The notes under the pieces are model-generated. The model had not been told where the DNA came from. It saw only the letters and a list, made by a program, of their open reading frames with translations, and searched no databases. A stretch of 64,000 bases of DNA from positions 11,689,501 through 11,753,500 of the forward strand of contig NC_091673.1 of NCBI RefSeq assembly GCF_042453785.1. Direction: 5' to 3'. The DNA comes from Malus domestica. Its lineage: Eukaryota > Streptophyta > Magnoliopsida > Rosales > Rosaceae. This document shows, piece after piece, positions 57,343 through 64,000 of this stretch (positions within the stretch are counted from its first letter, which is position 1; every line of letters begins with the position of its first letter). Position numbers and translations under genes: made by a program.

Positions 57343-57803
57343 GAGTAAATTGTAACAATGGTCCCTTAACTTTAACTCAATTAGAGCAATGGTCCCTCAA
57401 CTAAAAATCCATTACCATTGGTCTCTCAACTCATCAAAACGTGTAGCTATGATCTCTCAACTAAAAATTAATTACCATTGGTCCCTCAACCTTAATCCAA
57501 CTGGAGAAATGGTCCATCAACTTTAACTCAATTGTAGCAATGGTTCTTCCAACATAACTCATTTTGACAAAAGACAAAGTTGACGAAAATGACCATAATT
57601 ACACGTTTTGATGAGTTGAGGGACCCCAATTATAGCAATGGTCCTTCCAACATAACTTATTTTGACAAAATTCTAACGAAGTTGACGAAAATGACTATAG
57701 CTACACATTTTGATGAGTTGAGGGATCAATTGTAATGGATTTTTAGTTGAAGGCCATTGCTCCAATTTGATTAAAGTTGAGAAACCATTGCTACAATTTA
57801 CTA
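57343..57803. mobile_element. 461-bp palindromic element with 9-bp target duplication
   Basis: Left GAGTAAATTGTAACAATGGT pairs with right GAAACCATTGCTACAATTTAC. AGAGCAATGGTCCCTCAACT-type phrases repeat along both arms. TAATTTTAT lies on both sides (57334-57342, 57804-57812). It ends about 430 bases upstream of the gene at 58235. Confidence 0.85.
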
Positions 57804-58106
57804 TAATTTTATATATGTAGATTTTTTAGCATGAATTCTAATTTTTTATTGTTATTTTTTACGAAAAAACACATTTTTGTACTATCTTTTGTAGAAAAGT
57901 GTGACTTACTTATATTGGTAGATTTCATCTCTATAATAAAATTTGATCATCGTATCAATACTCATTAGAACGTGATTTAACAAGTTGCTAACTCAATTAT
58001 TATTGCCTATTTGTTGGATTTATCCAAATTATAAGATATGGTGATCAACTCCACTAGCACGTGTGGATTATATACATGATAGAAATGTATACGTACCACA
58101 AAAAAT

Positions 58107-58163
58107 AGCTTGGAAATTAAGCAAGCAACTTGGTATATATTCCCACTCCATCTCCTATATATA
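58107..58163 (+). promoter_or_regulatory. Promoter of family member 3
   Basis: TAGCTTGGAAATTAAGCAAG followed by TATATATA at 58156-58163, 72 bases before the ATG at 58235. The upstream block matches the promoter of the gene at 55259 and its displaced copy at 53437. Confidence 0.65.
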
Positions 58164-58234
58164 GAAACGAGATAGTTGCATCGGTGACTACAGCAAACAA
58201 GAAATCAAGTAATTTTGAGCCTCCAACCAACACA

Positions 58235-58852
58235 ATGTCACATACCCTCTTGTACCGTGGCAGCATGCTCGCCAATGGTTCAGACCCTATGTCCCCTCAG
58301 CCTACATACAATCCCAGCTTTGGCGCTCCTCCTGCAGGTTACAATAACTATGGTCCTCCTCCTCCAGTACCAAATTATAGTTATGGATACTACGGTAATA
58401 ACCATCCATCAGCGCAGTCTGCTCCACCTGCTCGTGCTTCGTATCAGTCGCATGAATATACTAACTACTACGCTCCTCAACCTCAACCTCAACCTCAACC
58501 TCAACCTCAGCCTCAGCCTCAGCCTCAGTCGCATGAATATACTAACTACTACGCTCCTCAACTTCAACCTCAACCTCAACCTCAACCTCAACCTCAACCT
58601 CAACCTCAACCTCAGCCTCAGCCTCAATCTCGATCTAATTATGGATACTCTAACCAAGAGTATTCAACACTGCAGCCTGCTCGACGTCCCAAGGCCAAGA
58701 ATGGTAAAAATGGGAAAAGTGGTTCTAGTGGTACATCGTACAAAGTTTCTGGGAACCGAGTCAGTGGAAACAAAGGAGACCACAACGGAATTTTCAACGT
58801 TGGCAACACGCATGGTCGTGGCGGCACGGACAATGAAGAAGAAGAAGATTGA
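58235..58852 (+). CDS. Unrecognised Pro/Gln-repeat, Gly-Asn-motif protein (family member 3)
   Basis: A single exon of 205 residues. The open frame extends upstream to 58130, but that would include the TATA box and has no ATG; the first ATG is at 58235, after the leader GAGCCTCCAACCAACACA. The N-terminal part is Tyr/Pro-rich (PPAGYNNYGPPPPVPNYSYG). Then two copies of SHEYTNYYAP each lead into a Pro-Gln dipeptide run encoded by a CAACCT microsatellite. A basic linker (RRPKAKNGKNGKSG) precedes the family motif TSYKVSGNRVSGNKGDHNGI + FNVGN, and the protein ends in an acidic tail (TDNEEEED). It has no signal peptide or membrane segment. I know of no named family for this motif. The layout suggests a disordered, possibly self-associating protein; that is inference. 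Confidence 0.68.
   Translation: MSHTLLYRGSMLANGSDPMSPQPTYNPSFGAPPAGYNNYGPPPPVPNYSYGYYGNNHPSAQSAPPARASYQSHEYTNYYAPQPQPQPQPQPQPQPQPQSHEYTNYYAPQLQPQPQPQPQPQPQPQPQPQPQSRSNYGYSNQEYSTLQPARRPKAKNGKNGKSGSSGTSYKVSGNRVSGNKGDHNGIFNVGNTHGRGGTDNEEEED
58480..58626. repeat. Coding CAACCT/CAGCCT microsatellite in two blocks
   Basis: Hexamer repeat encoding Pro-Gln, interrupted once by a duplicated segment encoding SHEYTNYYAP. The whole 81-bp unit appears duplicated, then the second tract expanded. Confidence 0.95.
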
Positions 58853-61085
58853 ATATGAATTATGGAAATATTAATAAGTCATGCATGCACGCTAAGTGCA
58901 TGTAGTAATTCGCAGTTCCAGAAGGGCATGGTTTCATATATCATGGGCTAAGCTCTTCCTTACATTTATAAATAATTAAGAGATGATGTACTAGTACTAC
59001 ACTTTCTGATCATGGCTATTGACCTTTAAGGTTGTAGAAACCGTGTATTCAATAATTGGAATGGAGATATTACAACCTATTTATACATGAAGTGTATGAT
59101 TGCTAACCTAATAGTTACAAACAGAAATGCAATTCTAGCCTAAAACATCTAATAACATCATAACGGCAAAACAATAACGTGTTGACATTCATTGGCTTTA
59201 AAACCATCCTTGAAGAGCCTTAACTATGGTAACTGCCTAACAATTGCTTAATAATTATTATTTATCTACTAATCATTACTCCTATATAATGATAGATTCT
59301 GCAATGGGCTTGTACTCAGGTGCTCATATAGTTAAGAGTATTTACCTTTGTAGTCAAGGTCCAAAGTTTGATTATGGGTTATGCATCGGAAAGCACCACG
59401 TCCTCTTGTATCAGTTGAACAAATTTGACAACTTGATTTCTAGCCGAAATATTTCAGTGATAAAAATATGAAATTCAGATAACATGCCCTAGCTAATAAA
59501 AATTGGTAGATGTAAAATGTATTTGGTAACGGGTGCTAACCCAGGAATTAATCTTGAATATCTTAAACAATTAATTGCTAAACATATGAAACTGCTGATG
59601 TGCAAGGTATGGCCAAATTGGTAAACCAGATAATCTTTAGTTTCAGAGATACATATATAGCAGACTTAATTGATCTAGCTAGAACCCAATGCATGCTCAT
59701 AAAATCAAAGAAGCAATTTGAATTGAAGTTGTTGTAAGTCCTTGCATATGTATTTATACCCGTTTTTGGTAAAGAGTTGTACATCAAATCTTGGCGTTCA
59801 TTGAAGCTCACATTCGGATTGGAACTTGGATTAAGCTGGCACTTGCAAAATTTCACTTGAACTGGGTGAGCCTCAGTTAGGCCTCGATTGCAGCCAACCT
59901 CTCACTTAAGAAACAGTTGGCTGCTTGCTTGCGAAATCAAACATGAGATTCGCTAATTGCAAATCACTCTTAAGGGGACTTGATGCATTATACTCAACTG
60001 GAGTAATAGTTTGTGATCTTCCACAAAAAATGTTATTTGGTCTCAAGCAATGAATGATTTTATCTTTTTATAACTGGGTGAATTTGAGTATATCGGATCT
60101 TAATTCTCTTCAATTTGCTCTGAGCGGGGGAAAAGTGGCTTGAAAGAATAACACCGATGATCGAGCCTAAGCGTCTAGTATCTTGTTTGCTTTCTCTCCA
60201 ATGCTTATGCCAAGTACACTTCTTTACATGTAAATTCTCACTCAATCAACGAAATTATATTAAATTCACTACAATTGCACTAAAAAATGACTAGACAAAG
60301 AACTTTCAAAGTGTCATTAAAAAATATTTCAAATATATTTCATTTAATCATATTTTCAAAGTCCTTAGCAAGTTAGCCTAAAATCCATTGCGACTTTGTA
60401 TATGTGGATTGTCTACTTGGCATAGGGATTGGTCTTTAATAGTGGGCTCGGGTTCACAGAAGCAAAGTTTGGTCCTTTAGGCTTAATATGGGCTCCATCT
60501 TTTGCCCAAACCAAATAATTCCTCTCTTGGGCTCCCGTTCTGGCCCATTCTAGGTCTTTTGAGCTCAACTTTTGAAAGACATGCATATCAAATTGCATAT
60601 TTAAGTTACACAACTGAAGAAAAAACTGTTAGATCGGTTGATTTAACAATAATCTAACAGTCCTTGTTTCAATATGCTAGTTAGATGTGCAAACTTGATG
60701 TGTATCGGAGAATTTTCAAAACTTTTGAGGCCATTCATGCTATATAAATTTCTTGGTACTCTACTCTCCGTTTCTATAATTTAATTCCAAAAAAGATTTT
60801 CCTCCTAATAATGTTATGTTTGCAATAAACCTGTCAAGCATTGTAATGCATAATGAAAAATAATAGTGTTATTTAGACACAATAAAAATCAATACATTTG
60901 TTAATAAAAAATAGACACAATACAAATGAGTCGCATGATGGTCCAATTATATTAGATATAGATAGTGTGCCAAGTTTGCACATTCAAAATACTATTACCG
61001 ATTGAAAAAAGTCTAAGTTGATTTGATTTCCTTATAGATTTGTTAGTTCTTACAAAGACAACATACTTGTGAAAGATATTAAGAA
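58853..61085. other. Gene-free spacer
   Basis: 3' flank of the gene at 58235, then AT-rich sequence with scattered short frames lacking any recognisable domain. Confidence 0.4.
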
Positions 61086-61235
61086 ACTGATGGTACTGTT
61101 CACACTTATTTTTACCTCTGACATATTCTTGTTAATTTTTTATCATTGATATTCTTCAATTCATTTGACTTGATGTCGAAAAACTAAAAAATATGTGAAA
61201 AATGAAAATGAGAATGGGGATAACGCTGCTCAAAA
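61086..61235. mobile_element. MITE, family A (diverged)
   Basis: TACTGTTCACACTTATTTTT and AAAAATATGTGAAAAATGAA are the sub-terminal arms, around the family core TTGATATTCTTCAATTCATT. Boundaries approximate. Confidence 0.55.
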
Positions 61236-62608
61236 TTTATTCCACTAAACAAAGCCCAATGGACAACCGTAGAAAACTAGACGTTGTAATAGCGCAGATG
61301 ATGCCCTAACCAAAACTTTTGAATTTTTCCTAAAAAAAAAAAAAACTAAAACTTTTGAATTAAATTTGAGCTGTGAAAGTACGATAAACACAACGTAGAG
61401 AGGACCATACGACGCCGTTACACGTCGCAACGCATGCAAAAGTGTTTTTTGCTAGTTACCAAAAAAAAAAAAAATGTTTTTGCTTGACAAGTATCTGTAC
61501 GGGAGAAGTAGAGGGGGCATAAAGGTCCAAAACGCTGCGTTTGGAGCCTGTTGTGGCTTCCTTATTCTTTCGGCTTCCTTCACCTCTTTCACAGAGAGAG
61601 TGGAAAATCCAAGCAAGTAAAAGCCCCAGAGCTCGCTCTAAGAATCTAAAAGAGCCCCTCTTTTGGCGCGTGTAACACACTCTCTGACATTCCCAATCTT
61701 CCCATTTCTTCCTTTTAATTCAAAGGAAAAAATTGAATTGATTTTTTATTATTTCCGGTTCTAAATTTCTGGTTTTCCCCCCTCTGGATTCTAAATTCTG
61801 GAAGCAGACGCCACTATAATCTACTGAAAGATGCCGTCTTGAAGGTACTCACAGAAAGATACTTTCTTTTTGGAATTTAATTATTTTCTGCCCTTTGGTA
61901 TATGTATTTTTTCTTGCTCGGGGAATTTAGACAAGGGCTTTGTGTTATTGGGTTTTGTACAAATTGTGTTTTGCTTTGTTTGTCTGTGTGTTTGTATTGA
62001 ATTGTATTGTAGTGCAACGGAATTGAATTTTTAGGGTTTTAATGGTTGTTACAGAGGAGTGCATTGTGGATTGTGGAATGTGAAGGGTTTTCATGAGTGT
62101 GGTAATGGTGTTTTGGGTTTCTTTGGATTGCCCATTTGGTTAAATCAATTGTATGACTCATTGAACTGGTGGTTTTGTTTTCCTAATGAGGTAATTTTAG
62201 TTGATTGTTTCAATTAGGTTCAATTTAGGAGTTTCTAATAGGTATTCCGATTATCTTGAATGTTATCTGATTTTTAGTGTTGCTCATATGGTGTTGGTGT
62301 GAATGTTAAAATGGTCGGGACTCGGTTTGCATTTTACCCTATGGTTTAGTTTAGGGTTTTGGAGTTTGAGACTTAAACAAGTGTTTGCTTACCTAGATGG
62401 TGTTTGTTGATGAGCTAATCTTAGTTTATTTTGGATTCCCACCGTCCAATCTGGTTTCCAACTTATGGATGCAGAGGAGTCCATGTTTGTGGTGTCTGGC
62501 ACTGTTTCTGTAAAGAGCATGTTTTTCTAATTTTCATTGTCAAGTTACCACTGTGCCTTAATCTTCACTTACCTTCACTTACTTTTACTTGTAGGTTTTA
62601 CGGGAGCT
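61236..62608 (+). other. Promoter, 5' UTR exon and leader intron of the BRWD3/PHIP-like gene
   Basis: A GC-richer stretch at 61490-61690 looks like the promoter and start of the transcript. A non-coding first exon probably ends at GTCTTGAAG|GTACTC (61844/61845). The intron ends ACTTGTAG at 62594, and 14 bases of leader precede the ATG at 62609. Confidence 0.6.
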
Positions 62609-63903
62609 ATGGCTCTTCAAAAATTTCCTTCTCGTGATGCACCTTCTGTTAGTATGAAACCTTTGAGCTTTCTCAGTAAGGTGCATGACAAGAATCAACC
62701 TGAGGATCTAGAGACAACTTATATAACTCATGCTAAGGAGCCTGATGCGGATATTGACATCAGAGAAGTGTATTTTCTTATCATGCATTTTCTGTCAGCT
62801 GGCCCATGCCATAGAACTTGTGGACAGTTGTGGAACGAACTTCTTGAACATCAACTTTTACCTAGAAGATATCATGCTTGGTATTCAAGGAAGGGTATGC
62901 ACAGCGAGGATGAAAATGATGATGGGAAGTCATTTCCTTTAAATTACAATATGCTGGTGCACAGGTATGTAATTTGCCTTTTTATTTTATTTTTTATAAG
63001 TCGACCTTTATAATAGCCAGTTATTAGGTAACCTTCATTAGATTTCACTGCGTCTTGTGATACTCAATATTGTGTGGCATTAATTAATTACTTAGACAGA
63101 CTTAGATCATAAAATGAAAAACAATAGCTATTTTTTTATCATGCTGTTCTAACTAAAAAAATGATAACATAGATATAACTCATAAAACAATTTTTTTTTC
63201 CTTTCATGAGTTGTTTTCTACTTGTTTTTGAGTTAATTACATAGAAGCATTTCTTCTTTATTGCTTCTTCTTCTTTTCTTTTTCTGAGAATAAACAGTGG
63301 GTATGATCTGGATTCTGGCCGGCACTGTTCAAGTTTGTATGCTGTTTTCTATATGGGCGACTCTTACATTATTTATTAATTTTTGAAACTTGATTAAATT
63401 TTTTTTTTCTTTTGGGATGGTTGGAGGGTGGTGTGATTGCTTACCTTAATCTACTTGTAGCTCTGTCATGACTTTTTGGGATCATGAGATATTATCCAGC
63501 AGCTGTAGTCTTTGTTTCATTCATCTCAATTCAAATGGACGTTTTGTAGATCTTAGTCTTTCTGGGGATCCTCTTTCTAAAACCCATGTAGGGCACACTT
63601 TTTATTTGCTGCTGCTTGTTCTGATAGTTCTGTTCCAAACTTTTTCACGCCAGTAAGCGTAGTCCTTGAAGGAAATAAGTATGATTGTATTATATTTGTT
63701 ATTTTCCTATAATATCCTATTGATTCCCTTTCCTCGTCGTATAGGTATCCTCACATTGAAAATGACCATTTGGTAAAGCTTTTGAAGCAATTGATTTCAA
63801 GTGCAGCCCCACCATCAAGAGGTACGAGTGGTGGAAATGCTCCAAATGCAGCTGATGTACCTACTCTCTTGGGACGTGGTTCATTTTCGCTTCTGACCTG
63901 TAG
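62609..63903 (+). CDS. N-terminus of a BRWD3/PHIP-like WD40-bromodomain protein (partial)
   Basis: Two coding exons are in the window, 62609-62964 and 63745-63903, joined in phase through HRYPHIENDHLVKLLKQLI. The last donor (CTGTAG|GTGACA) leaves two bases for the next exon, outside the window. About 171 residues are visible. The N-terminus (MALQKFPSRDAPSVSMKPLS) and the block EVYFLIMHFLSAGPCHRT + LLEHQLLPRRYHAWYSRKG match the plant BRWD3/PHIP homologues as I recall them. The animal counterparts bind methylated or acetylated chromatin, and related cullin-4 substrate receptors carry WD40 repeats. WD40 repeats and bromodomain should follow beyond 64000. The segment DVPTLLGRGSFSLL, just ahead of the WD repeats, is typical. 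Confidence 0.85.
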
Positions 63904-64000
63904 GTGACATTTATTAAGCTTTAAATGCTTAATTCATATGCTTGTGATACCTTTAATTGTTGAAGTTATGATTTTTTCGTTATTGACCAATGTTTTCCTT
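63904..64000 (+). other. Intron of the BRWD3/PHIP-like gene
   Basis: Starts at the GT at 63904. The acceptor lies beyond the window. Confidence 0.6.

Noticed and set aside
58130-58234. Start of family member 3 at the beginning of the open frame
   Set aside because: No ATG there, and the stretch contains the TATA box; the first ATG is at 58235.
58409-58657. Minus-strand Leu-Arg repeat protein
   Set aside because: Antisense reading of the CAACCT coding microsatellite.
1-64000. CRISPR arrays, operons, ribosome-binding sites, phage or bacterial attachment sites
   Set aside because: The window is plant nuclear DNA with spliced genes; tandem repeats seen are micro- and minisatellites without spacers of CRISPR type. 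No intact tRNA gene was recognised.

Overview
The window looks like nuclear DNA of a eudicot plant. Genes are interrupted by GT-AG introns, AT-rich transposon-filled spacers separate them, and the protein sequences match plant families. A tree-crop rosid, most likely apple or pear (Rosaceae, Maleae), is my best guess. It rests on recalled resemblance of the proteins and repeats, not on a search.

Layout from left to right. 0.3-1.5 kb: a minus-strand, single-exon, membrane-anchored methyltransferase-like protein (DUF7870 type). 1.5-7.9 kb: no gene, many small inverted-repeat elements. 8.0-9.5 kb: a three-exon HOOKLESS1-like GNAT acetyltransferase (+). 10.3-14.7 kb: a complete 14-exon ALDH22A1-type aldehyde dehydrogenase (-), convergent with the HLS1-like gene. 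14.7-18.4 kb: repeats. 18.4-19.9 kb: a four-exon universal stress protein (+). 20.8-21.7 kb: a broken, proline-rich pectinesterase-inhibitor-like gene. 25.1-27.1 kb: an INO80 complex subunit B-like PAPA-1/HIT-zinc-finger protein (+), convergent with a tail-anchored ER ubiquitin-conjugating enzyme, UBC32 type (-, 27.8-30.1 kb). 32.7-37.0 kb: two tandem GRAS transcription-factor genes, followed by a decayed TENA-type thiaminase II-like relic (37.4-37.8 kb). 38.2-42.3 kb: a nest of elements around a LINE whose reading frame is interrupted only by stop codons. 44.9-58.9 kb: three dispersed members of a small family I cannot name, embedded in LTR remnants, a Cassandra LTR carrying 5S rRNA-like sequence, and long palindromes. 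62.6 kb to the window end: the first coding exons of a BRWD3/PHIP-like WD40-bromodomain protein.

The most unusual item is the three-member family at 44.9-58.9 kb. Its members have a variable low-complexity N-terminal half, a Lys/Gly/Asn-rich linker, a conserved Gly-Asn motif of about 25 residues, and an acidic tail. Two of them share promoter and leader sequence, one has a displaced second promoter copy, and one is frameshifted. The small mobile elements are also notable: several families have 9-bp target-site duplications, indicating Mutator-type mobilisation.

The functional genes are ordinary single-copy-type housekeeping or developmental loci and show no operon-like relation. Exon boundaries were deduced by eye from splice sites, reading phase and remembered family sequences; no alignment or database search was run.
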